Below, piece after piece: positions 1-7,277 of a stretch of 64,000 nt of DNA. Below the pieces are notes generated by a model. That model did not search any database, was not told the DNA's origin, and saw only the letters and a list, made by a program, of their open reading frames with translations. The DNA comes from Garicola koreensis (GTDB lineage: Bacteria > Actinomycetota > Actinomycetes > Actinomycetales > Micrococcaceae): positions 868,001-932,000 of the forward strand of contig NZ_JACIBT010000001.1 of NCBI RefSeq assembly GCF_014195445.1, given 5' to 3'. The position numbers and the translations under genes are program-made. The first letter of the stretch is position 1; each line of letters opens with the position of its first letter.

Positions 1-901
1 CCAGGGCCCCGGGGTCGGTGATCTTCTCCAGGTGCGGGTTCTCAGCTTTGAGGTGTCCGAAGAAGGACTCCACCCACGCCTGGTCGTTCGGTGTACCGGG
101 GCGGCCGAAGTGCTGAGCGATCCGCGCCCCTGCCATGAACGAAGCAGTGGCCTTCGAGGTCATCTGCGGGCCATTATCGGAGATCGCCAGCAGCACTGGG
201 ATCCGCTCATCATTATCGGGCACAGTCCCGGTGGCCAGCTCCTGAAGCAGCTCGGCATCGAGCAGGTGCTCTTTGCCGTCAGTGACCAGTGCCCGGGTGA
301 AGGCGACCTCGACCTGGGTGGAGGACTCCTCAGCAGAGACCACCGTGGAGAGCCAGTATTTGGAGATCACGTCGATGACCGCGACCACGCACCGGCCAGC
401 TCGGGGGAAATGGGTGAAGTCGTAAATCATGATCACCCCAGGTACCAGCTCAGCCCACTCGGGCCATGTCCGAGGGTCCAACGGTTCCCGGGCTGCGGGT
501 CCAGGAAGCCGCAGCCCAGCCTCTCGCAGCACCCGCAGGACCGTGGATTCGGAGGCATAGAAGGCCTCCAACCTGAATCCGCGGTGGGCCAGCTTCCGAT
601 GGGACCGGTCAATCTCAGCCCAGCCTTCTGCGATGTCCAGGGTTGCTTCCCGCTCAGCGGTCAGCAGCGCGTGGGCCGCCTCATCCGGTCCGGGCGGGGC
701 ATCATCGAGCTGGCCAGTCTGTGCCCGGTGCTGCCAGCGGATCACCCGCACATGATCTAACCCCAGGACCGCTGCGGCCCGGCGGAGCGACCAGTTGCCC
801 TCACGGCCAGCGTGGTTCACCAGTTCCAACAGTCCGGCCTTGACGGTAGCGTCTACTCGCGGCGGGACCAGGCCGGCGTTTAGCCCCAACGCGATTTTCC
901 C
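1..901 (-). CDS. IS3-type transposase OrfB, DDE integrase core (3' partial)
   Basis: This minus-strand frame stays open from the frameshift site to the window edge and has no start codon of its own, as expected for an OrfB made by -1 frameshifting. It encodes an HTH_21-like segment followed by an integrase core. The catalytic triad is visible: Asp in YDFTHF, Asp in ISDNGPQM and Glu in AWVESFFGH. The last tens of residues lie outside the window. It catalyses cut-and-paste or copy-out transposition of the element as an OrfAB fusion. No internal stop is seen, so the element may be active. Confidence 0.8.
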
Positions 902-1239
902 TGATGCAGATACAGCTCCACCGCCTGTTCAGTGACGGTGGCCCGCAGTCGTTCGATCTCAGTCTGGGCCTCTTCCAGCTGACGCTGCTCAGCGCTCTTC
1001 GTCGTGGCCCGGCGTCCTGGCACCGAGGCCGCCAGAGCATCCAGAGCGCCCTGCTTAGCGACCCGGCAGGCGTGGACCACCACCGAACGATCGACCTGGA
1101 ACCGCTCAGCAGCCTCACGCTGAGTGGCCTGACCAGAGAGCATGTTGACGTAGATCTCATACTTCTCCGAAGGCCCCAGCCGGGTACGCTTACCTCCAGT
1201 CGAGGCGGATGATTTCTGCTGTTCTGACACGGGATCCAA
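880..1239 (-). CDS. IS3-type transposase OrfA (HTH and leucine zipper)
   Basis: This 119-residue protein has a helix-turn-helix around residues 27-60 (segment QREAAERFQVDRSVV), followed by a heptad-like helix (EAQTEIERLRATVTEQAVEL) near the C-terminus. That is the usual OrfA plan for end recognition and dimerisation. Its stop codon lies just past the GGGAAAA slip site, so most ribosomes make OrfA alone and a fraction shift into OrfB. It is the first gene of the partial element at the left edge of the window and has no link to the ATP-grasp genes beyond proximity. Confidence 0.75.
   Translation of the reverse strand: MDPVSEQQKSSASTGGKRTRLGPSEKYEIYVNMLSGQATQREAAERFQVDRSVVVHACRVAKQGALDALAASVPGRRATTKSAEQRQLEEAQTEIERLRATVTEQAVELYLHQGKSRWG
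895..901 (-). other. Programmed -1 frameshift site GGGAAAA
   Basis: On the minus strand the OrfA codons read CAG GGA AAA TCG. The heptamer G GGA AAA fits the X XXY YYZ rule for -1 slippage. Shifting back one base enters the open OrfB frame. The OrfA stop follows 12-15 bases later. Confidence 0.7.
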
Positions 1240-1380
1240 CCTTTCAAACGAGCAGTGAATCTACCCGCCCGCTGGTTGGGTGAAAAACCCGAGACTGGTT
1301 CATTAACTCTGACGCGCAACGTTGTCGGCGCCGTCGCCTGGGCCGTTATCGCGGGCCTATAAAAGGGTCAGCGTTGACCC

Positions 1381-1593
1381 GGCGGTGTCGCACCAGGAAC
1401 GGTGGAGACGCCGTTCTCAAAGACCGCCGGCTACACGTAGGAGCAACTGGATCAGGCAACGACCCTGACTTTCGGGCGAGTTGCCCAACCTGAAGTGATC
1501 GCCGAGACGGTTGCGTTCCTGCTCAGTGACGCAGCGAGCTACGTCAACGGAACAACCCTCCACGCCGATGGAGGAACGACCGCTGAGGTCTAA
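1381..1593 (+). pseudogene. C-terminal remnant of a short-chain dehydrogenase (SDR)
   Basis: Plus-strand translation gives PGTVETPFSKTAGYT, an in-frame TAG at 1438-1440, then [13 protein letters not shown] and [17 protein letters not shown], ending [11 protein letters not shown] and TAA. This is the unmistakable last third of an SDR, from the PG motif after the catalytic region to the VNG...DGG terminus. The N-terminal part is missing and the frame decays upstream. It probably represents a gene destroyed near the insertion of the neighbouring IS element. There is no start codon and no Rossmann GxxxGxG segment, so it is non-functional. Confidence 0.75.
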
Positions 1594-1656
1594 TTCCCTG
1601 TACCTCCTTCGGAGGTTCGCTTCTCGAGCCACACCGGGATCGCGCCTAAGGCGGCG

Positions 1657-4602
1657 TTACTGAATGATGTGGCGGCAGAACTCATCGAAATCTCCCGCCA
1701 TGACGTGATCATCTTGAGAGTATCGCGGAGTTAGGGACATACCTTCGACAAGTACTGGGTCGGGTCGGCCATCGAGCAGTCGGCGACGGCGAAGGATCAG
1801 GTCGACAGCGACCCAGCGCAGCTCGGGAACCGCGCGTACTGCGCGGACGGCGACCCGACTGGCTTCCTCAACCTCGGTTGCGCTGAGGGTTCGGCGGGGT
1901 GCCTCTTCGGTGATGACCCAGGCTTTGTCGGGTGTGGCCAGTACTCTCAGGTGGCGACCCGAGGGTCGGGCCTGGACCCAGGTGGGTTGGAAAGGCAGAG
2001 CGCTGAGGTCGAGGGCTTCTTGTTCGGTCAGGGTCTGGACGCCATCTTGGTTCCATGCTGATTTCGTCGACATGAGGACGACTTGAGTGGTGCGTCCTTT
2101 GACGAAGCGTACCAACCCTTTAGTTGAGGTGATGGCCTGGGATCGAACGACAGGTACCGAGTCCTCTTCGAGGAGCTGGATCATCATGTAATGGTGTCTC
2201 ATTACTTTTCGGAGGACGTAACGATCAGCCGATGTGCGTCCTTCGGCGGTGACCCAGGTGCGCACCCCGCTATGTGACACGATGATGCTGACCTCATCGG
2301 TGATTCGTTCAACGGAGAGACCCTGCCTCAGCCAGGAGTCATGCATCGGGCCACCGATCGTCGAGCTCTCCTGAGCTCCAATGCAGTGTGTTGTCCACAG
2401 GGTGACGGGTTGAGTGGACGCGTCCGGTAGCTGAATAGGTGAATCTGAGGCCGGTACAGGTGCCGTGTCGGCGTATCGAAGCCGGTAAATGTCTTTAGTG
2501 ACGTCCCTGGATTGGCCATAGGTGGGGAAGGCGGCGGAGAGAAATCCCGCGTTGGTGTTGATCTCGATGACGAAAGCTTTCCCAGTCGTCAGGTCGGTGA
2601 TGAGGTCGACCCCGCCCCAGACCAACCCAGGAATCGCGGCGATTGCTTGGCGTGCGGTGTCTTTGACGTCATGGCTGGTGTTTTCCAGGTCCTGCTTGAT
2701 ATCGGCTCCCATGCTGTTGCCGCCGACATTGCGTACCGTCACTATCTCCCCCATCGCAGGGACATCTTCCAAGGTGATTCCCTGACGTTCGAGGAAGCGC
2801 AGTGTGACCCCGTCGATGGGGATCGCGCCGCGCCTAAAGATGGTGTTCCGCGCCCTTTGAAGGTTCTTGTCTCGGATCAGCTCTTGGACCGTAGAGGATC
2901 CGTCTCCCATCACATGCGGGAAAACGCGCACATTCACGGCCACAACCTCATCAGGAGAGGCCATCACACGCATCTCCTGGTCAACCTCGATGTGCTCTTG
3001 GACGATGATCTCGTCGCTATATTGACACGCGTACTCGAACCCGTTTCGGACGTCTTCATCCGAGATGAGGTCTGTGGCAACTCCCCGGCTCTGATTGCCA
3101 CCCTTGGGTTTGATCACGACCGGTCCTGTCATGGTCCTCGCCGCGCCGATTGCATCCTCCGCCGAGCGCACTACCTCAGTCCGCGGCGTTGACACTCCAT
3201 GGGCTTGCAGGAGTTCTGCGGTGAGTGCCTTGTCCCCAACGATCCTGGACCCGACATCCGACTCGTGTGCAGTAGGCCCGTTGGTGAGGAAACGTCTGTC
3301 ACCGGCATCGATTACGGAAGTCGAATCCGCCAGCCACCAAACCTCGGCGCCCGCCGCCTGGGCTCCAAGGGGGAGCGTCATCGCGCCTGAGGGCTTGTTG
3401 AAGCGGATCGCCGCATCCTCGAGAGTCGTGCCGGGACTCTGAAGAGGCCACTCGTTCGGGTCTCCCATCGTCGTTAGAGCTTCCAGCCGCGATGGACGCA
3501 GACCAGATGACCATGCCCCTAGGTCAAGTTTCAGGTGGTGCCCCAGTTCGTCAGCACCTGTCGTCATCGCTGGATTATCGAACCGCCATGGCCTAACCGG
3601 ACGCTCAGACAGAGCATTGACAACCGTCTCGAAGTCCTCCCCAGATACGGGACCAACAGCAACGTCGTTCAGACCCCCAGCCCCAGAGCGCACCGGGTAG
3701 AGCTTCAGGCTGACACGCCGAGAATCCTCGGAGTCGTGGACTTCGAGCATGGCCCACAGTGTGAATGGCAGCGCTTCGACCGTGTTGCTGGAGGATCTTG
3801 GTTGGTCATGTGAGGCGACGGGACTGTCTCCGAGTCCATAGACCACCCACCGTCCCCTCTTACGATGGACCTCCTGCATTCGCTCAGTACCGGTACCCAG
3901 GACGAGGTCAAAGTCCTTGTTGAGCATTTGATGCACCAGAGAGTACTGGAGGCGGCTGCGCCAAGCAGACTGAGTCCGCCAGGACGGCATGGCGACGTGA
4001 AATGCATCCATGCGTGTGGTCTCTAGCCGCGGTCTGGGGACCTCCACGGTACTCAGTGGAGCAAGACCGACGTGATCTTCCCGCGCAATGAGCGCCGAAT
4101 TGCCAGAGGAGCTTCGGGGGCGCATATGAAAGCCATAAAAGTTCAGCTGGCCGCCGCCTGCTGTCCTCGGGATCTCCACTCGCAACGGTTCTAGGGCTTC
4201 AGAGAGGCTTCGCCCAGCACCGAAGCGTTTGAGGTTCTGTTCATCAAGCGCGTCCAATAGCGCCTTCACGTCAGATTGCCCAACGTCTGAGAGGCTGCCC
4301 GAAGCCAAGTGAACTGCATTGACGCCGAGTTCCTGCATCTCCCCAACCCGGACCCTGAACTTGGCGAGACCGGCAGTGAACTCATCGCTTTCAGGCGAGT
4401 GTGACACGGCCACGTCTGTCGAAAGCGTTCCGATCGGAAGGGATGCGATGACATAGTCCGAACTCTCGACGAACGGCGCTGAGGGCTCTAAAGAGTGCGC
4501 AAAGCCCTCGGGCGCCGTCAGCCATGAACCAGTGGACCCGCGACCGCGCCCACCGCTTACGGGGAGCCGCAGAATAAGAACTCGAAAACTTCCTGACGTC
4601 AA
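1657..4602 (-). CDS. CapA-like / ATP-grasp / pseudo-ATP-grasp fusion protein
   Basis: A 981-residue three-part protein. Residues ~48-340 follow the fold order of CapA/PgsA poly-gamma-glutamate proteins (LDALDEQNLKRFGAGRSL, then VVYGLGDS). The metal-binding NNH and GHHPH motifs are replaced by SGSLSD and GTGTER, so the metallophosphatase site looks dead. Residues ~450-710 are an intact cyanophycin-synthetase/GshAB-like ATP-grasp: VVIKPKGGNQSRGV, IIVQEHI, GVDLI and VIEINTNAG carry the lysine, hinge and Mg ligands. Residues ~730-981 resemble a second ATP-grasp with lost ligands. The start is TTG at 4602 with GGAG seven bases upstream. It is the last gene of the minus-strand run. Likely an amide/peptide ligase; substrate unknown. 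Confidence 0.8.
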   Translation of the reverse strand: MTSGSFRVLILRLPVSGGRGRGSTGSWLTAPEGFAHSLEPSAPFVESSDYVIASLPIGTLSTDVAVSHSPESDEFTAGLAKFRVRVGEMQELGVNAVHLASGSLSDVGQSDVKALLDALDEQNLKRFGAGRSLSEALEPLRVEIPRTAGGGQLNFYGFHMRPRSSSGNSALIAREDHVGLAPLSTVEVPRPRLETTRMDAFHVAMPSWRTQSAWRSRLQYSLVHQMLNKDFDLVLGTGTERMQEVHRKRGRWVVYGLGDSPVASHDQPRSSSNTVEALPFTLWAMLEVHDSEDSRRVSLKLYPVRSGAGGLNDVAVGPVSGEDFETVVNALSERPVRPWRFDNPAMTTGADELGHHLKLDLGAWSSGLRPSRLEALTTMGDPNEWPLQSPGTTLEDAAIRFNKPSGAMTLPLGAQAAGAEVWWLADSTSVIDAGDRRFLTNGPTAHESDVGSRIVGDKALTAELLQAHGVSTPRTEVVRSAEDAIGAARTMTGPVVIKPKGGNQSRGVATDLISDEDVRNGFEYACQYSDEIIVQEHIEVDQEMRVMASPDEVVAVNVRVFPHVMGDGSSTVQELIRDKNLQRARNTIFRRGAIPIDGVTLRFLERQGITLEDVPAMGEIVTVRNVGGNSMGADIKQDLENTSHDVKDTARQAIAAIPGLVWGGVDLITDLTTGKAFVIEINTNAGFLSAAFPTYGQSRDVTKDIYRLRYADTAPVPASDSPIQLPDASTQPVTLWTTHCIGAQESSTIGGPMHDSWLRQGLSVERITDEVSIIVSHSGVRTWVTAEGRTSADRYVLRKVMRHHYMMIQLLEEDSVPVVRSQAITSTKGLVRFVKGRTTQVVLMSTKSAWNQDGVQTLTEQEALDLSALPFQPTWVQARPSGRHLRVLATPDKAWVITEEAPRRTLSATEVEEASRVAVRAVRAVPELRWVAVDLILRRRRLLDGRPDPVLVEGMSLTPRYSQDDHVMAGDFDEFCRHIIQ

Positions 4603-4604
4603 TT

Positions 4605-4665
4605 TTGCTCCAACACTATAGTATATTCATATCTTGTAAGTAAGAATTGACTCTATTCGACTTGT
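4605..4665 (-). promoter_or_regulatory. AT-rich promoter-like segment
   Basis: A short AT-rich pocket in GC-rich DNA directly upstream of the TTG-started CapA/ATP-grasp gene contains TATACTATAG on the minus strand, which can act as a -10 box. No clear -35 is seen. The 8-bp palindrome ACTATAGT lies within it. The segment suggests the 981-residue protein can be transcribed separately from the upstream pair. Confidence 0.3.
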
Positions 4666-4692
4666 TGGCGGCTGGCGCCTGCAGCCTCATCT

Positions 4693-5766
4693 TCAATCCC
4701 CCGATGCCGGTCGGCAGTGCACCAGGTGGGCAGAGTCTCCATTGGCGAAGCCTGCTATGGATTGAGTAGTGACAAGTGCAACATCACTTGCCGGTCCGCG
4801 CATACTCAGTTCGGCACCGTCAGCGACGCTCTGCGGCTCGCGAACCACGGTGACTCTGCCCAGCGCATTCACCATGGCGGCCAGCTCGGCGACGAATGAA
4901 TCCGGATCCGGCACGCCGGTAAAGACGAGATCAGCTGAGATCCGCGCGCTCGACTCAGCCAGCGAGATATCCAGTTCTCGGGCTGCATTCTGCACCAGCT
5001 GGTCGGCCAGCCGCAGCGCTTCCCTGCGGGAACCGGCCGCGAAGTCGCGCAGGTGCGGAGAACGCATCACCCGTTCCACCAGAGGCTGCCTGTCGACGTC
5101 GCTGTTCTTGAGCCGGGGGTCGGAGGTGGGGACGGAGATGGTGACCGCTGCCAGGTCCAACCCTGGAATGGCCTCCACTGCGGCCACTGCCAGCTGCAGC
5201 AGAGCAGGGTCAAGGTCCTCCGGGTGTAGTGCGCCTCGGTGGCCTTGGGCTCTCACGGCCAGGACCTGCTGGCCCTGCACCATCAGCCGGATCAGCTCCC
5301 CAGGGACGGTGCTGTGGACCAGCACTTGACCCTTGACCCGCTCAGCGACCTCGCCGAACGCCTTGCTGAGGGAGTCGGCGTCGTGGGCGGTGCGCCGGTA
5401 GGTGCCGGTGAGCGAGGAGACCACCGCGGGCAGGCCGATGCGTTGTGCGTAGGCCGCAGCTGCGGCCTGGGCGTCCGGGGCGAATGTCTGAGACTGCGGC
5501 ACCGGCACCCCGGAGCGGCGGAGCACCTGCCAGGCCCGGCGTGAGGTCTTCACCAGACCGAACCCCCCGTAGGTGGCGCCGTAGGAGCTGAGTTGGTTGA
5601 ATGCCAGCGGCTGCCCAGACTGCTCGGAGGTGAAGACCACCTGGCCGGGAAGACTGGTGGTGGGCAGCCGCCGCGACGCCAGCGCTGCACGGATGCACAT
5701 CGCGTCGTACTGGCCCCGGTTCAGAGACCCGGCGGTGTGGAGGCGCTCTGTGTGCTGTTCAGGCAT
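4693..5766 (-). CDS. Degenerate ATP-grasp partner protein (sub-cluster A)
   Basis: A 357-residue protein with the outline of the neighbouring ATP-grasp proteins (KTSRRAWQVLRRSGVPVP leading into the domain, VEAIPGLDLAAV near its end) but without the catalytic residues. The ATP-binding Lys position reads VVSSLTG, the hinge reads LVHSTVPGE, and the final E-x-N is absent. Its last ~80 residues have an acylphosphatase-like beta-alpha-beta-beta-alpha pattern. ATG 5766 is chosen because ATGCCTGA overlaps the stop of the upstream active ligase by 8 nt, indicating coupled translation and probably a stoichiometric complex. It is a counterpart of 12523-13713. Its role as an inactive subunit is an inference. 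Confidence 0.7.
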   Translation of the reverse strand: MPEQHTERLHTAGSLNRGQYDAMCIRAALASRRLPTTSLPGQVVFTSEQSGQPLAFNQLSSYGATYGGFGLVKTSRRAWQVLRRSGVPVPQSQTFAPDAQAAAAAYAQRIGLPAVVSSLTGTYRRTAHDADSLSKAFGEVAERVKGQVLVHSTVPGELIRLMVQGQQVLAVRAQGHRGALHPEDLDPALLQLAVAAVEAIPGLDLAAVTISVPTSDPRLKNSDVDRQPLVERVMRSPHLRDFAAGSRREALRLADQLVQNAARELDISLAESSARISADLVFTGVPDPDSFVAELAAMVNALGRVTVVREPQSVADGAELSMRGPASDVALVTTQSIAGFANGDSAHLVHCRPASGD

Positions 5767-7039
5767 GGACGGTTTCCACCTCCCGGACGGGGATCCGGTG
5801 TCGGTTGTCCTGTATGAGCGCAAGCCAGACGGCGGCGTGGCCGGCATCGCCCAACACTTCGGCGGCTAACCGGCCCTGGTCGTCAGTCCGCAGACGGCAG
5901 CGCAGCCGCATTTTCCGCGCCCTTGTTCGCAACCAGCGGCGGTAGCGCCAGGTGGCTGTAGGCGCGTCGATGGTGACCTTGAGGTTCACAGAGTCACGAT
6001 GCTCACCCAGCGCCAGGCCGTTGTGCTGCGCTGAGGCGGCCACCATGTCCCGGGCCACCGGCATGGCTGCGCCGTAGAGCGGGTATTCGTGGGAATCGAT
6101 GGCCGGCAGTGAGTTGACCTCACATATGCCCGCCCGCTGCTGACTCAGCGGCTGGCTGATGTCGGGGACCAGAAAGTCGACGCCGCCGAAGCCCAGTCCT
6201 GGCAACGCCTGAACGGCACTGACGCTGGCTTCCAGGATCGAGGGGTGGACTTCCGGCAGCACTTGGGCGGGTTCGCCGCCCATTTGGGTGTTGGAGCCAT
6301 AAGTGAATTCCACCACGCGACCCTCGGTGAGCACGGTGCCTAACGTAATGTCCTGTCGCTCCAGCAGATGCCGCATTCGCTCATCGATGCTGATGGGCCG
6401 GCTCATCAGGTGGGGATTCTGGGTTCGCAGCTCTTGGCGCTGCTCCACCAGCTGACGCACGGTATGCCTTCCGTCTCCGGTGATGGCTCCGCGGCGGCTG
6501 ATCAGAGCGGACACGGCCCGGTCGCCCACCACGATGATGCGGTAGGCCTCGCCGTCGATCTGTTCTTCCACGAGGATGTCGTCGTGAGCATAGGTGCTGG
6601 AGGCTACGTCCTGGAAAGCCCATTCAAGGTCTTCTGTGCTGGAGATCCCGGTCACGACCCCGTGTCCCTGGGCGCCGTGGAGTGGTTTGAGCACCACCGG
6701 GTAGCCGAGCTCTTCGGCGTATGCCGTGGCTGCGGCAATGTTGCTTTGGTCGAAACGCCGCCCGCGGGGAACCGGTACTCCTGCACCTTGGAGGAGCAGG
6801 CGGGTGGAGTGCTTATTGGTGGTCAGCGGACCGGCAGGCCGTGAGTTGAGCACCGTGCCGGACTTGTTGAACGAGATGCCTTGCCCGTCAGCGGCGGAAG
6901 CGATGAAAGTCTGCTCGGAGGTTCTCCACGTGGATAACCCGACGGCTAAGCACTCCCGCTCCAGCAGCACGGTGCTCAGGCCAGCATGGCTCAGACCACG
7001 CATATGAATCGCGATTGGATAGTCGTTCGGCCCGGGCAC
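5759..7039 (-). CDS. ATP-grasp ligase with C-terminal acylphosphatase-like domain (sub-cluster A)
   Basis: A 426-residue protein. The ATP-grasp spans ~70-330 and looks intact: VVLKPLHGAQGHGV (Lys118), ILVEEQI, GDGRHTV, GFGGVDFL and ICEVN. It is of the cyanophycin-synthetase type, which joins an amino group to an acyl-phosphate-activated carboxylate. There is no Mur-ligase domain as in CphA. Residues ~345-425 (NLKVTIDAP to the end) resemble acylphosphatase, but the catalytic Asn position is Thr (RLRTDDQG). It heads a two-gene coupled unit with the degenerate partner 4693-5766 and is a paralogue of 13706-15655 without that protein's ~190-residue N-terminal extension. The ligation substrate cannot be read from sequence. 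Confidence 0.85.
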   Translation of the reverse strand: MPGPNDYPIAIHMRGLSHAGLSTVLLERECLAVGLSTWRTSEQTFIASAADGQGISFNKSGTVLNSRPAGPLTTNKHSTRLLLQGAGVPVPRGRRFDQSNIAAATAYAEELGYPVVLKPLHGAQGHGVVTGISSTEDLEWAFQDVASSTYAHDDILVEEQIDGEAYRIIVVGDRAVSALISRRGAITGDGRHTVRQLVEQRQELRTQNPHLMSRPISIDERMRHLLERQDITLGTVLTEGRVVEFTYGSNTQMGGEPAQVLPEVHPSILEASVSAVQALPGLGFGGVDFLVPDISQPLSQQRAGICEVNSLPAIDSHEYPLYGAAMPVARDMVAASAQHNGLALGEHRDSVNLKVTIDAPTATWRYRRWLRTRARKMRLRCRLRTDDQGRLAAEVLGDAGHAAVWLALIQDNRHRIPVREVETVHA

Positions 7040-7055
7040 GCATCCACCGTACCCT

Positions 7056-7168
7056 CAAGGCCGAATGCCTGCTCCGCGACGACGGACGGAAGCATTGGCG
7101 TCTTCACTTTCGACAGGCAGCGTTTCGGACGCAACGATCCATGTAGCGGCACCGATAAGCATGGTCAC
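7056..7168 (-). pseudogene. Remnant of an MFS transporter C-terminus
   Basis: Minus-strand translation gives VTMLIGAATWIVASETLPVE followed by a TGA at 7056-7058. It matches the C-terminus of the MFS protein at 11033-12265 (GLIMLIGAAAWTAAPETLP). Nothing upstream continues the similarity. It is a relic of a second copy of that transporter gene and shows that sub-cluster A once carried, or recombined with, the exporter now found beside sub-cluster B. Confidence 0.65.
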
Positions 7169-7277
7169 CTAGTTCATGTCGTCTGTTCAGCCACGTTCTA
7201 CGCGGGATGAATGGCTCAACCTGGCAGGCCCTACGCTCTAGAATCCTCGCGAGCGCTCCGCGAGTATCGTTTAGCTT

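Larger units (their letters stand above)
1..1302 (-). mobile_element. IS3-family insertion sequence, partial (cut by window edge)
   Basis: Two overlapping minus-strand frames encode an HTH/leucine-zipper OrfA and a DDE-integrase OrfB, joined at a -1 slippery heptamer. This is the classic IS3 layout. The upstream end is placed near 1302, where the outward strand starts with a TG (TGAACCAGTCTCGGG) as IS3 ends usually do. The other end lies left of the window, so the inverted repeats cannot be paired and the boundary is tentative. Confidence 0.75.

Noticed and set aside
801-1319. A 172-codon minus-strand frame over the IS OrfA
   Set aside because: It is the third frame of the transposase region; the OrfA and OrfB frames carry the HTH and the DDE motifs.
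1594-1656. Small hairpin ACCTCC/GGAGGT after the SDR remnant
   Set aside because: Six base pairs without a T-run, downstream of a pseudogene; too weak to call a terminator.
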